The position numbers were made by a program, and so were the translations under genes. The notes beneath the pieces are model-generated. The model was not told where the DNA came from and did no database searches. It saw only the letters and a program-made list of their open reading frames with translations. Below are positions 20,557-30,605 of a stretch of DNA of 64,000 bases, one piece after another. The stretch's first letter is position 1. Each line of letters opens with the position of its first letter. The stretch comes from Erysipelotrichaceae bacterium (GTDB lineage Bacteria; Bacillota_I; Bacilli_A; Erysipelotrichales; Erysipelotrichaceae): assembly GCA_017431825.1 (NCBI GenBank), contig JAFRKI010000009.1, positions 147,671 through 211,670 on the forward strand, given 5' to 3'.

Positions 20557-23500
20557 TTAACGGCTCAGCATTGCGCAGCTGCTGCCGATACAGGCCTTGA
20601 CGGAACCTGCCGGTAAGCCCCAGAATTCGACGTAGCCTTCGCCATAAGCTTCGCCGAAGTACTGACCGTTTACGTAAATGGTAACGGTCGCTGCACCGCC
20701 GGCTCCGGATGAAGTGGTCACGTAATGAGGGAAGTAACAGCGTCCGGTAGCCTGCGTGGACTTGCCCGCAAGGTTGGTCGCCGTCAGATCCTGGGTACCG
20801 CCGGAACAGTAATAGCCGCCGGCATTGATAGTGACGTGAGCAGTGCCGAATTCATCGACATAGCCGGAAACGTGGGTCGAGAATGATTCGTTAGGTTTTT
20901 TGGTGAGGCCGGCCAGAACGGTCGATACACTTACTAAAGGATGTTTCTCCAGCATGTCCGCTCTGATAAGACCGGTCACAGTCTCATAGCCGCCGCTTGG
21001 ATAGGCGTATGGATAGGCACCCTTGACGATCTTGACGGTAGTTACGTCATCCGGTGCTTCCACCGCATGCGGTCCGTAATCAAAGTGGGCATCGAGCTCA
21101 TTGAGGATGAGCCTGATCATCTTGCCTTTCAGGTTGGCCATATCTTCGGAACTGGTGAAGTAGGAGCCTTTTTCCATCTTATCGAAACCTAACCAGACGG
21201 TCACGGTATAGTTGGATGTCTGAGCCACCATCCACATGTCCTTTGGAGCACCTTTAGGGATACCGTAAGCCTTGCCGGCACTGCCCCAGTCGGTAGTACC
21301 GGTCTTGGCATAGACCGGATAATCTCTCTTAAGGATCTGCATCAGGTTATAGAACGGTCCGGATACGTTGTAGGCTTCACAGGTAGCGACCATGTAGGCA
21401 GCGGCACTGGAAACTACCTGATTGCCGACAGTATCGGCTACGTAGGTCGAACCGTCAGAGAATTCGATGCTTCTGATGGTATGCGGCTTTACGTAATAGC
21501 CGTTGTTCATGAATATCGCATGAGCGCCTGCCAGCTGGACCGGAGTAACGACACAGGTGTTGCCGCCGATGGCCCACTGCAGGTCAAAGGTATCGAGGTT
21601 GGCGGTGATGCCGATGCTTCTGAGATAATCCTTGACCTCGTCTTCACCAATCTCATTAAGTACGGCTTCCAGTGTCTGGATGGCCGGAGTATTCAAAGAT
21701 CTTGCGATAGCTTCGGTTATCAGCATATCGCCGGTATAGCTCTGTCCGCCCGCATTGACGATCAGGACATTGCCGCCGTAAAGATAGATCGGCTGATCGG
21801 TGATCGTATGAGCCGTAGACCAGCCCAGACGGTCAAAGGCCAGGACATATTCAAGTACCGGTTTGATACTGGAACCCGGCTGCAGCAGAGCGCTGGTAGC
21901 ACGGTTGAACTGTCTGACTTCCTTTTCCTGGTTACGTCCGCCGCCTAAGGCTATCAGTTCGCCGTTCTGGTTGTTGAGAACGACCAGGGCAGACTGTTCA
22001 AGATCTCTGGTGTATCGCAGATCGGTATTCTCGTTTTCGATGTCCCACAGCAGTTTCTGCATATAAGAATCCATGCAGGTATAGATCTTCATGGAAGTGG
22101 TATACGGATCCTTGCCGGTGACTTCTTCGGCTTCATCGATAACGGCATCGATGAAATCCTGATAGTAGTCGGAATAGGACTTGAACTTGCTGCTGACACC
22201 GGAAAGCAGGTCTTCGATCCTGATGCACTTGGCCAGCTCGGCTTCTTCCTTGGTGATATAGCCGTGGTAGACCATGAGGTCGAGAACTTCAGCCGTTCTC
22301 TGCTGGGCATTCTCGAGATAGGTGATATCAGGATTGAGATAGATGTAACTGGAATTATTCTTATACAGTTCGTTATACGGATTGTAGTTGTTTGGCGAGT
22401 TGATGATGCCGGCCAGGAAGCAGGATTCCACCAGGTCGAGTTCGCTGGCGTCCTTGCCGAAATAGTACTCGGCAGCCTTCTGGATACCACGGATGTTGTT
22501 GCCGAAATTGATCTTGTTGATATACAGGGCTATGGTCTCTTCCTTGCTGACATTGAAGTTGCATTCGATGGCCAGGACGATCTCCTGAGCCTTACGCTTG
22601 ACACCTTCCATACCGCTGGCGGCAGCCATCTTGCTGTCTCCGCCCGCATCGATCTGGAAGTAGGAGTTCTTCACCAGCTGCATGGTTATCGTTGAACCGC
22701 CCTGTCCGAAGTCGCCGGACTTGAGGTTCTCGATGATGGCCTTGGTGAAACGCGGGATATCAAAACCGAAATGCTTGAAATAACGGGAGTCTTCGATCGA
22801 AAGGAAGGCATCGATCAGACAGTTAGGCATCTCTTCATAAGGGATGTTTTCTCTCAGATACAGACCCAGTTCGACGATCTCGTTGCCGTCGGTATCATAG
22901 ATGACGGTGGAGTTCTCCGATTCCAGCTTGGCGGCATCGAATTCCGGCTTGTCCTTGACGAGCTTATAGCCGAATACGCCGGCTCCGATAGCTGCACAAA
23001 GGCCCAGGAAGACCAGTACCCAGACGGCTGCTGCCCAGATCTTCGTAGAAGTCTTGGTAAGCGGACGTTCAGTGGCGGTCTTTTCCCTGACTTTCTTTTC
23101 CTTAGGCAGTCTTTCCCCGGCTTCTCTTTTGAAGAGCTTGGATGTATCTATAGAGCGGATCTTTTCCCTGAAGGTATCCAGGAAAGCCAGAGGCTTTGCC
23201 TTTTCTCCTTCAGGCTGTTCTTTCTTTATTTCTTCCTTTACCGGCTCGGTCTTTACTTCTTCCTTTACAGGTTCGATCTTAACAGGTTCTTCCTTGACCT
23301 GAGCTTTCTTTGCGGCTTCTTCTTTAAGCTTTGCGGCCTTGTCCTTGAACTCTGCGAACTTGCCTTTAAGGGCGTTCAGACCGGTGTTGAACTTGCTGCC
23401 CAAAGCGGCAGCGGCCACTGCGAGAGTAGCCTTGGTGCCTTCTTTTATCGTGTTATCGGTGCTCTCGCCGATGATTATCGTTTCTTCCTCTTCTTCAGGC

Positions 23501-23883
23501 CCGGTCTTGACTTCTTCTTTTATCTCTTCGATGATGTCTTCTTTCGGGGCTTCTTCTTTGACAGGTTCTTCCTTTACCGGCTCTTCTTCCGGCTTTTCGG
23601 ATACGATGACGGAAGGTTCCTTCCTGGCAGTGATCTTTCTGATCTTTTCCTTTAAGCTGGCTACCGTATCCTGAATGGAGAGCTTCTCTTTTTTCTCTTC
23701 CTTTGCAGGAGCTTCTTTCTTTACTCCGCCGAAAGCCGTTTTGGCATAAGTTATCTTGGCATTATTAAAACCGCCATCTCTTGCTGCTCGTTTCAGGGCG
23801 GTCATTTTTCTGCGGGCTATCCTACGTAATTCTGTAGGATTGAGATCTTCTTCGTTTCTTCTCATACTCATATTATTATACAT
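20557..23883 (-). CDS. Class A penicillin-binding protein with a long charged cytoplasmic N-terminus
   Basis: 1108 aa. Residues ~1-275 are a Lys/Glu-rich cytoplasmic region with KEEPVKEEPVKEE-type repeats; one membrane helix follows (about 278-305). The GT51 glycosyltransferase shows IEDSRYFKHFGFD (catalytic Glu) and QGGSTITMQL. The transpeptidase has SSIK (about 672-675), SLN and KTGTT (about 863). A ~150-residue C-terminal extracellular extension rich in Gly/Thr/Tyr, with several Cys, ends the protein. It polymerises and crosslinks peptidoglycan. The start is uncertain: no Shine-Dalgarno precedes ATG 23883, and TATAAT (complement of 23875-23880) lies between that ATG and two later in-frame ATGs (23871, 23865). 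Confidence 0.92.
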   Translation of the reverse strand: MYNNMSMRRNEEDLNPTELRRIARRKMTALKRAARDGGFNNAKITYAKTAFGGVKKEAPAKEEKKEKLSIQDTVASLKEKIRKITARKEPSVIVSEKPEEEPVKEEPVKEEAPKEDIIEEIKEEVKTGPEEEEETIIIGESTDNTIKEGTKATLAVAAAALGSKFNTGLNALKGKFAEFKDKAAKLKEEAAKKAQVKEEPVKIEPVKEEVKTEPVKEEIKKEQPEGEKAKPLAFLDTFREKIRSIDTSKLFKREAGERLPKEKKVREKTATERPLTKTSTKIWAAAVWVLVFLGLCAAIGAGVFGYKLVKDKPEFDAAKLESENSTVIYDTDGNEIVELGLYLRENIPYEEMPNCLIDAFLSIEDSRYFKHFGFDIPRFTKAIIENLKSGDFGQGGSTITMQLVKNSYFQIDAGGDSKMAAASGMEGVKRKAQEIVLAIECNFNVSKEETIALYINKINFGNNIRGIQKAAEYYFGKDASELDLVESCFLAGIINSPNNYNPYNELYKNNSSYIYLNPDITYLENAQQRTAEVLDLMVYHGYITKEEAELAKCIRIEDLLSGVSSKFKSYSDYYQDFIDAVIDEAEEVTGKDPYTTSMKIYTCMDSYMQKLLWDIENENTDLRYTRDLEQSALVVLNNQNGELIALGGGRNQEKEVRQFNRATSALLQPGSSIKPVLEYVLAFDRLGWSTAHTITDQPIYLYGGNVLIVNAGGQSYTGDMLITEAIARSLNTPAIQTLEAVLNEIGEDEVKDYLRSIGITANLDTFDLQWAIGGNTCVVTPVQLAGAHAIFMNNGYYVKPHTIRSIEFSDGSTYVADTVGNQVVSSAAAYMVATCEAYNVSGPFYNLMQILKRDYPVYAKTGTTDWGSAGKAYGIPKGAPKDMWMVAQTSNYTVTVWLGFDKMEKGSYFTSSEDMANLKGKMIRLILNELDAHFDYGPHAVEAPDDVTTVKIVKGAYPYAYPSGGYETVTGLIRADMLEKHPLVSVSTVLAGLTKKPNESFSTHVSGYVDEFGTAHVTINAGGYYCSGGTQDLTATNLAGKSTQATGRCYFPHYVTTSSGAGGAATVTIYVNGQYFGEAYGEGYVEFWGLPAGSVKACIGSSCAMLSR

Positions 23884-23923
23884 TAAATAGGGTCTAAAAT
23901 AGAGAAAATGAGCCTTTTTTCTA

Positions 23924-23932
23924 TGCTAAAAT
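23924..23932 (+). promoter_or_regulatory. Extended -10 promoter of the aminopeptidase gene, leaderless layout
   Basis: TGCTAAAAT (TG at 23924-23925, hexamer 23927-23932) ends six bases before ATG 23939. No Shine-Dalgarno is visible between them. Confidence 0.55.
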
Positions 23933-23938
23933 TAGTAT

Positions 23939-25696
23939 ATGAAAAATAAGAGAATTGCGGATCTGCAACGTAAACTCATCGACAATAATCTGGATGTCTA
24001 TTACCTCAACAGCTGTGATTATCATCTGTCGGAATATGTACCTGTCTATTTCCGGACGATAGCTTATTTTGCGGGCTTTACCGGCTCGGTTTCAACGCTT
24101 CTGGTCGACAGGGAAAAGGCTTATATCTTCGTTGACGGAAGGTATCATCTGCAGGCTGAACAGGAATGCGTGCCGAATGACGTGGAAGTCATAAAACTGG
24201 GCACCGAAGGGGCACTGAATCCGGAAGATTTCCTGGCTGAGGACTACAAGGGAAAGACCGTCGGACTTGACGGCAAGCGCACCAGCATCGACTTTGCGAA
24301 AAAGCTCAGGGAAAAGGGCCTCAACATCAGAAGTCTCGATCTTTATTCGGATCTCATCGAAAACAGGGCGCCTCTGAAAAGGGACAAGCTCAAGGAACTG
24401 GAGATCGAATACACGGGTCAAAGCCGCATGGAAAAACTGGACAACGTCAGGTACTGTCTTGACGGCAAGGTCCATATCATAAACAATCTCGAATCGATCG
24501 CTTATCTGCTGAATCTCAGAGGAAACGATATCGCCTATACGCCGGTCTTCATGTCTTTTCTGATCTTCTATGAAGACGACGTCTATTTCTTCATCGACGT
24601 TGAAAGGCTCAAGGCGGAAACGCTCGACAGTCTTTATGAAGACGGCATCATCATCAGACCTTACGGATCATATTATGAATTCCTGAAGACGATCAGAAAA
24701 AAGACCGTCCTTCTTGACGAATACAAGGTCAATTACGAGACCTACCGCAATCTCAAGCGAAGAGGCAATACCATCATCCACATGACTTCGATCGTGGAAG
24801 AGATGAAAGCCATCAAGAACGATACGGAGATCGAAAACATCATCAAAGCCAACGTCTATGACGGTGTGGCCATGGTGAAGTTCCTGAAGTGGATGGACTC
24901 TCAGGACAAGGAAAGCCTCGATGAATATGAAGTGGCCGATACCCTCAACGGTTATCGTCTGGGATACAAAGCCTTCGACCTGAGCTTTAATCCGATCGTC
25001 GCCTATAATGCCAATGCGGCGATGATGCATTACGGACCGACACCGGAAAAGTGTTCGAAGCTGAAGAATGAAGGCATCCTTCTGATAGACAGCGGCGGCC
25101 AGTACAAGGAAGGTACGACCGATATCACCAGAACTTTTGCGTTAGGACCTGTCAGCGATGAAGTAAAGAAACACTTTACGCTGGTGCTTAAGTCCATGTT
25201 CAACCTGAGCGAAGTGAAGTTCATGTCAGGTCTGAGCGGCAAGCAGCTCGACATCCTGGCCAGAAAGGATCTCTGGGAAGAGGGCATCGATTACCGCTGC
25301 GGTACGGGACATGGCGTCGGACAGGTACTGTCGGTCCATGAAGCGCCTCCAAACATCCGCTACATGAAGACGGCTTCGGGAAGCGAAGACTATCCTTTAA
25401 GACCGGGACATGTCGTAACGGATGAGCCGGGCGTCTATCTAGAAGGAAAGTACGGAATAAGGTGCGAAAACATGCTGCTGGTAAGAAAGGACATCGCCAA
25501 CGAATACGGTCAGTTCCTCTCATTCAGAACGCTGACCATGTGTCCTTTCGACCTGAAGCTGATCGATAAGAGATATCTGGACGATAAGAGCATCGCAGCT
25601 TTAAACAGATACCATAAGGAAGTATATGAGACTCTGGCTCCTTATCTTAACGATGAGGAAAAGGAATACCTGAAGAAAGCCACAAGGGAGATCTGA
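23939..25696 (+). CDS. pepP: Xaa-Pro aminopeptidase (M24B family)
   Basis: 585 aa. It removes N-terminal residues preceding proline. Two creatinase-like N-terminal domains (1-300) precede a metal-dependent pita-bread domain. The ligands are visible as DSGGQYKEGTTDITRT (about 384-399, two Asp), GTGHGVGQ (about 457, His), DEPGVYLEG (about 494, Glu) and RCENML (about 508, Glu). The length fits the three-domain form. It has no Shine-Dalgarno and is predicted to be leaderless. Its TGA overlaps the ATG of the exonuclease gene. Confidence 0.93.
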   Translation: MKNKRIADLQRKLIDNNLDVYYLNSCDYHLSEYVPVYFRTIAYFAGFTGSVSTLLVDREKAYIFVDGRYHLQAEQECVPNDVEVIKLGTEGALNPEDFLAEDYKGKTVGLDGKRTSIDFAKKLREKGLNIRSLDLYSDLIENRAPLKRDKLKELEIEYTGQSRMEKLDNVRYCLDGKVHIINNLESIAYLLNLRGNDIAYTPVFMSFLIFYEDDVYFFIDVERLKAETLDSLYEDGIIIRPYGSYYEFLKTIRKKTVLLDEYKVNYETYRNLKRRGNTIIHMTSIVEEMKAIKNDTEIENIIKANVYDGVAMVKFLKWMDSQDKESLDEYEVADTLNGYRLGYKAFDLSFNPIVAYNANAAMMHYGPTPEKCSKLKNEGILLIDSGGQYKEGTTDITRTFALGPVSDEVKKHFTLVLKSMFNLSEVKFMSGLSGKQLDILARKDLWEEGIDYRCGTGHGVGQVLSVHEAPPNIRYMKTASGSEDYPLRPGHVVTDEPGVYLEGKYGIRCENMLLVRKDIANEYGQFLSFRTLTMCPFDLKLIDKRYLDDKSIAALNRYHKEVYETLAPYLNDEEKEYLKKATREI

Positions 25697-26445
25697 TGAA
25701 AATAGTAAACTGGAACGTAAACGGCTTAAGGGCCCTTTTAGGCAAAGGCAATCTAATCGAATTCATGAACCGGGAGAAGCCGGACATCATGGCTTTCGAA
25801 GAGACCAAGATGCAGGAAGATCAGCTGACCTTCAATTTCGACGGCTATTACCGCTATATGAACTGTGCCGAAAAGAAGGGCTATTCCGGCACCATGGTGC
25901 TGACTAAGGAAAAGCCTTTAAGCGTGACCTATGACATCGAAGGCGACGATCATCCAAAGGAAGGAAGAGTGATCACCCTGGAATATCCGGACTTCTATTT
26001 CGTCTGTGCCTACGTGCCTAATTCCAAGGACGGTCTTAAAAGACTGGATTACCGGATGATCTGGGAAGATGACTTAAGAAAGCACCTGAAGAAACTCGAC
26101 AAGAAGAAACCGGTCATCTACACCGGTGATCTCAATGTCGCTCACAATGAAATAGATCTGAAGAATCCCGATGAGAATCATTTCTCAGCCGGTTTCTCCG
26201 ATGAGGAAAGAGGCAAGTTCACTGAACTCTTAAAAGCCGGTTTCAGGGATACCTTCAGGGAATTGTATCCGGAAACGGTCAAATACTCCTGGTGGTCCTA
26301 CCGGACCAAAGCCAGGGAAAGAGGAGTAGGCTGGAGGATCGACTACTTCGTGGTATCCGACAGATTCATGGATAAAGTCAAGGACAGCATCATCTATGAC
26401 GACATCGAAGGATCCGATCACTGTCCGGTCGGACTGATCATATAG
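25696..26445 (+). CDS. xth: Exodeoxyribonuclease III
   Basis: 249 aa. AP endonuclease/3'-5' exonuclease for base-excision repair. NWNVNGLRA (5-13), EETKMQ (catalytic Glu, about 35), YTGDLNVAHNEIDL (about 138-151) and the terminal SDHCPVGL (catalytic His) are intact. It overlaps pepP by one base (TGATG) and is followed by pepV after GGAGGA. Confidence 0.95.
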   Translation: MKIVNWNVNGLRALLGKGNLIEFMNREKPDIMAFEETKMQEDQLTFNFDGYYRYMNCAEKKGYSGTMVLTKEKPLSVTYDIEGDDHPKEGRVITLEYPDFYFVCAYVPNSKDGLKRLDYRMIWEDDLRKHLKKLDKKKPVIYTGDLNVAHNEIDLKNPDENHFSAGFSDEERGKFTELLKAGFRDTFRELYPETVKYSWWSYRTKARERGVGWRIDYFVVSDRFMDKVKDSIIYDDIEGSDHCPVGLII

Positions 26446-26455
26446 GAGGAAGAAT

Positions 26456-27796
26456 ATGAAAGACTTTGTAGAGAAGAATTATGAAAACATGCTTCAGGAT
26501 CTGAAGGACCTCGTCAAACACAATTCCGTTTATGCGGAAGACGAGAAACCTTTCGGCAAGGAAAACAGAGCGGTCCTTGAAGAAGCGATCAGAATAATGA
26601 AAGACAAGGGTTTCGAGACCGGGAACGTCGATTACTATGCCTGTTACGGTGAGATCGGACAGGGCGAACAGACCATCGGTATCGTAGCTCATCTGGACAT
26701 CGTACCGGCCGGTGAAGGCTGGGACAGCGATCCCTTTGAAGTGGTACAGAAAGGCGACAGACTTTACGGACGCGGCGTATCCGACGATAAGGGAGCTGCC
26801 GTAGCCTCCATGTATGCGATGAAGTATCTTCTGGATAACGGTTATCCTTTCAAAAAGAAAGTAAGACTGATCCTGGGCTGCAACGAAGAGACCGGTTCCA
26901 AGTGCATGCAGCACTACGTGGAAAAGTGCGGACATGTGGATCTGGGCTTTACTCCTGACGGATCGTTCCCGGGCATCTACGCGGAAAAGGGCATGATCTC
27001 CGGACTGCTCAAGGGAAGGAACACCAAGATCATCGACATCAAGGGCGGCGAAGCCAGAAACATCGTCTGCAAGGAAGTCGAATGCACCGTGCCGAACGGC
27101 AGTTTCGATGAAGACAGATTCAAGAAGTTCCTGATGGATAACAGGATCACCTTTGAGATCGAAAAGGACGAGAATACGAAACTTACCGTTCACGGTGTAG
27201 CTGCCCACGGCGCTTCGCCTGATTTGGGCGTCAATGCGATAAACTATCTTTTTGAAGCCTTATATGAAGCAGACTTCAACGATTCCTATGTGAACTTCTT
27301 CCATAAGTACATCGGTCTTTGCCTGCACGGCGAGAAGATGGACTTTGAATCGATAAAAGACGAAGCCACCGATACCTCTACCAACATCGGCATCGTCTAC
27401 AAGGAAGGTAATGAGATCAATGCGACTGTCGACATGCGTTTTGCGATCGAAGCCAGCGTTGCGAAAGCCAAGGCCCTTCTTGACGTCGTAAAGGATGACG
27501 AGAACGAATTCGTCTTCCTGGGCGGTATCGAGCCTTTATTCTTCAAGCAGGACTCACCGATGATCCAGGCCATGATCAAGGCCTATCAGGACGTGACCGG
27601 CGATACGGAATCAAAGATGAAGGCCATCGGCGGAGGAACCTATGCCAAGAGCATCCACAACATCATCGCCTTTGGCTGCGGCTTTGAAAAGGACAAGGAC
27701 AACATCCATAACGCCAATGAATCGATGGCTATCGATAACTTCAAGAAACAGGTCCTCATCTACATCGAGGCCATAAAGAACTTAAACGAGGTATAA
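26456..27796 (+). CDS. pepV: M20 family dipeptidase, PepV type
   Basis: 446 aa. A zinc dipeptidase with AHLDIVPAGEGWDSDPF (about 77-93; metal His and catalytic Asp) and LYGRGVSDDKGAAVASMYA (about 101-119; bridging Asp). NEETGSKCM carries the catalytic Glu, TPDG a metal ligand, and HGVAAHGASPDLG lies in the lid domain. It probably supplies amino acids from peptides, in line with the upstream aminopeptidase. One base separates it from the HAD gene. Confidence 0.93.
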   Translation: MKDFVEKNYENMLQDLKDLVKHNSVYAEDEKPFGKENRAVLEEAIRIMKDKGFETGNVDYYACYGEIGQGEQTIGIVAHLDIVPAGEGWDSDPFEVVQKGDRLYGRGVSDDKGAAVASMYAMKYLLDNGYPFKKKVRLILGCNEETGSKCMQHYVEKCGHVDLGFTPDGSFPGIYAEKGMISGLLKGRNTKIIDIKGGEARNIVCKEVECTVPNGSFDEDRFKKFLMDNRITFEIEKDENTKLTVHGVAAHGASPDLGVNAINYLFEALYEADFNDSYVNFFHKYIGLCLHGEKMDFESIKDEATDTSTNIGIVYKEGNEINATVDMRFAIEASVAKAKALLDVVKDDENEFVFLGGIEPLFFKQDSPMIQAMIKAYQDVTGDTESKMKAIGGGTYAKSIHNIIAFGCGFEKDKDNIHNANESMAIDNFKKQVLIYIEAIKNLNEV

Positions 27797-27797
27797 G

Positions 27798-28613
27798 ATG
27801 AAGAACTCCAAGATGGCGCTTATCTATGATTTTGACCATACCTTATCCCCGCTGGACATGCAGGCTTTTCACTATATCGGCAAGCTGGGCTATAAGGATG
27901 AGAATGAGTTCTGGGCCAAGTGCCATGAAAACAGCATCAGGAACAACATGGACGCGATCCTTTCCTATATGGAACTGATGGTCAAAGAGAATCCTGACGT
28001 CACCAGGAAGGAACTGATCGAGGAAGGAAAATACATCAAACTTTACAAGGGAGTCGAGGGCTGGTTCAAGAGGATCAACGAATACGGCAAGGCGCATCAT
28101 GTGGATGTGGAACACTACATCATCTCCAGCGGCATCAAGGAGATGATACAGGGCACAAAGATCGCCAGGGAATTCAAGAAGATCTATGCCTGTTCCTATG
28201 CCTTCAGCAAGGACGGCAAGGTCCTGTGGCCGAGCAGAGTGGTCAACTATACCACCAAGACCCAGTATCTCTTCCGTATCAATAAAGGCGTCCTCGATGA
28301 GACCAACGACTTCGATCTCAACCGCAAGATGCCCCAGGATGAAAAGCACATTCCTTTTGCGAACATCGTCTACTTCGGCGACGGACTGACCGACGTTCCA
28401 AGCATGAAAGTAGTCCTGGAACAGGGTGGCAATACCGTTGCGGTATATGAGGACGAAAGCCGGAAGAAGGAGATAGCTCTCGAGCTCAAGAAAGACAACC
28501 GCGCTTCCTTCATCGCCAAGGCCGACTATTCCAATAATTCCAAGATCGATAAGCTCATTAAGAGCATCATCGATTCCATCGAAACGAAAGCGAAGATCAA
28601 TACACTCAAATAA
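27798..28613 (+). CDS. HAD-family phosphatase
   Basis: 271 aa. Motif I is DFDHT (11-15) with the nucleophile and acid Asp, motif II is IISSG (about 112), and motif III/IV is FGDGLTDVPSM (about 194-204). A helical cap lies between them (about 20-90), as in type C1 HAD-IB enzymes such as phosphoserine phosphatase-like proteins. The substrate is unknown. Its stop overlaps the ATG of the pullulanase-like gene. Confidence 0.85.
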   Translation: MKNSKMALIYDFDHTLSPLDMQAFHYIGKLGYKDENEFWAKCHENSIRNNMDAILSYMELMVKENPDVTRKELIEEGKYIKLYKGVEGWFKRINEYGKAHHVDVEHYIISSGIKEMIQGTKIAREFKKIYACSYAFSKDGKVLWPSRVVNYTTKTQYLFRINKGVLDETNDFDLNRKMPQDEKHIPFANIVYFGDGLTDVPSMKVVLEQGGNTVAVYEDESRKKEIALELKKDNRASFIAKADYSNNSKIDKLIKSIIDSIETKAKINTLK

Positions 28614-30565
28614 TGAACTTCTATCTCGACGACTATGACCGTATAACGGTACTTAAGAATGAAAGACTTTTAAATGGCAATTTAAGGGTTTTCGTGAATA
28701 ACGAAGATGTTTCCTATGATCTGGAAAATGACGAGGAACATCTTTTTGTCGTGATGGATCACGAATATGAAGACAGAGATGTAATAAGGATCGTCCTGCA
28801 TGACGAAGAATACGAAGTGCTGCCGCGATTCATCACCCACACAGAGAGATTTGATGAAGAGTATAAGACCGATGTCTATGGCTTAGGCTCTTTCATTGAT
28901 GACGATCATACGCTCTTCAGATTATGGGCACCGCTTTCAAAGAGCGCATATCTCGTATATGAAGGCCAGGAAAAGGAAATGTCCTATCTTGGGAAAGGGC
29001 TCTATGAGATTAGAGCCGAAGGCAGACTTGACGGCAGGACCTATCACTATAAGGTCCTAAGAGAAAAGGCCTATGAGTTTACCGATCCGTTCTCCTATAT
29101 CGATAAGGACCGCAGGGATTCCTATGTGATCGATAAAAGAAAACTTTACAGCGAAAGGATAGTTCCCAAGCCTTACAGCAGCGTTTCCATCTACGAGACA
29201 TCGGTAAGGGATTTCTCCAGCGACAAGAACGTTCCTTTTGAACATCCGAAGAAGTTCCTGGGGCTGATCGAAGAAGGACTTACGCTGGATGGCGAACCGG
29301 CCGGTTTCGATTATCTGGTTGGTCTGGGCATCAGCCATGTGCAGCTTCTTCCGGTATTCTCCTTTGACCTTGACAGGACCGAATACAACTGGGGCTACAA
29401 TCCTACTACCTTCAATTCGCTTGAAAGATCATATCTTGTATCTGAAGATCCTTATGAGCAGTTAAAGGAATTCAGGAGCGTCGTCGATCATTTCCACCGG
29501 AACGATCTGCGGATAAATCTGGACGTCGTCTATAATCACGTCTTCCGACAGGGAGACTTCCCGTTGGAGAAGATGCTGCCTTTCTATTTCTTCAGATACG
29601 ACGGCGACAAGGTCGGCAATGCCTCCTTCTGCGGCAACGAGACCCGAAGCGAAGGACTCTTCTTCAGGGAATACCTGAAGCTTATAACCGGACGTTTCAT
29701 CGAGATCTTCGACATCGACGGCCTGCGTTTTGACATCATGGGCATCCTGGATAAAAGGACCATGAAGGAGATATATGAACACTGCAAGGAACTCAAGGAC
29801 GATTTCATCGTCTACGGTGAAGGCTGGAATATGGGCGATCTGCTGCCATACGAAGAAAGAGCCATCATCGAAAACGGCAGGGACCTGAAGCATATCGGCT
29901 TCTTTCTGGACGGGTTCCGCAATACCATGAGAGGCTATAAATTCAGCGATGAAGACGCCTATCTGTTAGGTGCCGTCGATAAACGCAGTGACGTCAAGAG
30001 AGTCATCAACGGTTCCCATTATCTGGGACTGGAAGACGACCAGGCTCTGAACTACATCGAATGTCATGACAACTACACCTTCTTTGACAAGGTCCATAAG
30101 TTCTTTAAGAAGGAAGAGGATCAGATCAGGATCTGCAAGCTGGGACTGGCAGTCGTGATACTGAGCCGCGGCATTCCTTTCCTGCACAGCGGTCAGGAAT
30201 TTTTGAGGACCAAGAAGGACATCGACAATTCCTACAACTGTCCGGATGAGATAAACATGTTGGACTGGAAACGGAAGAACAGGTATCTGGAAGTAAGCAG
30301 ATACTGCCATGATCTGCTGAGTCTCAGGAACAGCATCGATCTTTTCTACCGGGAAGACGTCAGGATCGAGTTCGAACAGTACTATGAAGTGCTCATCTAC
30401 AAGCTCGATAACTTAAGGGTCTTCATCAATCCTTGCGTCTTCGACCATATCTATGCCGACGGCAATGAATACGAGATCATCTTTGACGGCAACGGCTTCA
30501 ATAACTACGTCCATGACGGCGTCGATATTCCTGCATTCAGTGTTGTTGTAGGATATATACGATAG
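28613..30565 (+). CDS. pulA: Type I pullulanase-like debranching enzyme (GH13)
   Basis: 650 aa. It hydrolyses alpha-1,6 branches in glycogen or pullulan. An N-terminal ~90-residue module precedes a CBM48-like domain (HTLFRLWAPLSKSAYLVY, about 100-120). YETSVRDFS and the GH13 motifs follow: DVVYNHVF, GLRFDIMG (nucleophile Asp, about 374), YGEGWNMG (acid Glu, about 403) and ECHDN (about 483). No signal peptide is seen, so it is probably intracellular. Its position just before glgC suggests glycogen turnover. Confidence 0.9.
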   Translation: MNFYLDDYDRITVLKNERLLNGNLRVFVNNEDVSYDLENDEEHLFVVMDHEYEDRDVIRIVLHDEEYEVLPRFITHTERFDEEYKTDVYGLGSFIDDDHTLFRLWAPLSKSAYLVYEGQEKEMSYLGKGLYEIRAEGRLDGRTYHYKVLREKAYEFTDPFSYIDKDRRDSYVIDKRKLYSERIVPKPYSSVSIYETSVRDFSSDKNVPFEHPKKFLGLIEEGLTLDGEPAGFDYLVGLGISHVQLLPVFSFDLDRTEYNWGYNPTTFNSLERSYLVSEDPYEQLKEFRSVVDHFHRNDLRINLDVVYNHVFRQGDFPLEKMLPFYFFRYDGDKVGNASFCGNETRSEGLFFREYLKLITGRFIEIFDIDGLRFDIMGILDKRTMKEIYEHCKELKDDFIVYGEGWNMGDLLPYEERAIIENGRDLKHIGFFLDGFRNTMRGYKFSDEDAYLLGAVDKRSDVKRVINGSHYLGLEDDQALNYIECHDNYTFFDKVHKFFKKEEDQIRICKLGLAVVILSRGIPFLHSGQEFLRTKKDIDNSYNCPDEINMLDWKRKNRYLEVSRYCHDLLSLRNSIDLFYREDVRIEFEQYYEVLIYKLDNLRVFINPCVFDHIYADGNEYEIIFDGNGFNNYVHDGVDIPAFSVVVGYIR

Positions 30566-30571
30566 ATTTAC

Positions 30572-30580
30572 TGATATAAT
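30572..30580 (+). promoter_or_regulatory. Extended -10 promoter of the glycogen biosynthesis genes
   Basis: TGATATAAT, an extended consensus -10, 25 bases before ATG 30606. AGAGGT follows as ribosome binding site. No strong -35 is visible. Confidence 0.6.
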
Positions 30581-30605
30581 TAAACTGTAAAGAGGTAAAA
30601 GCTTT

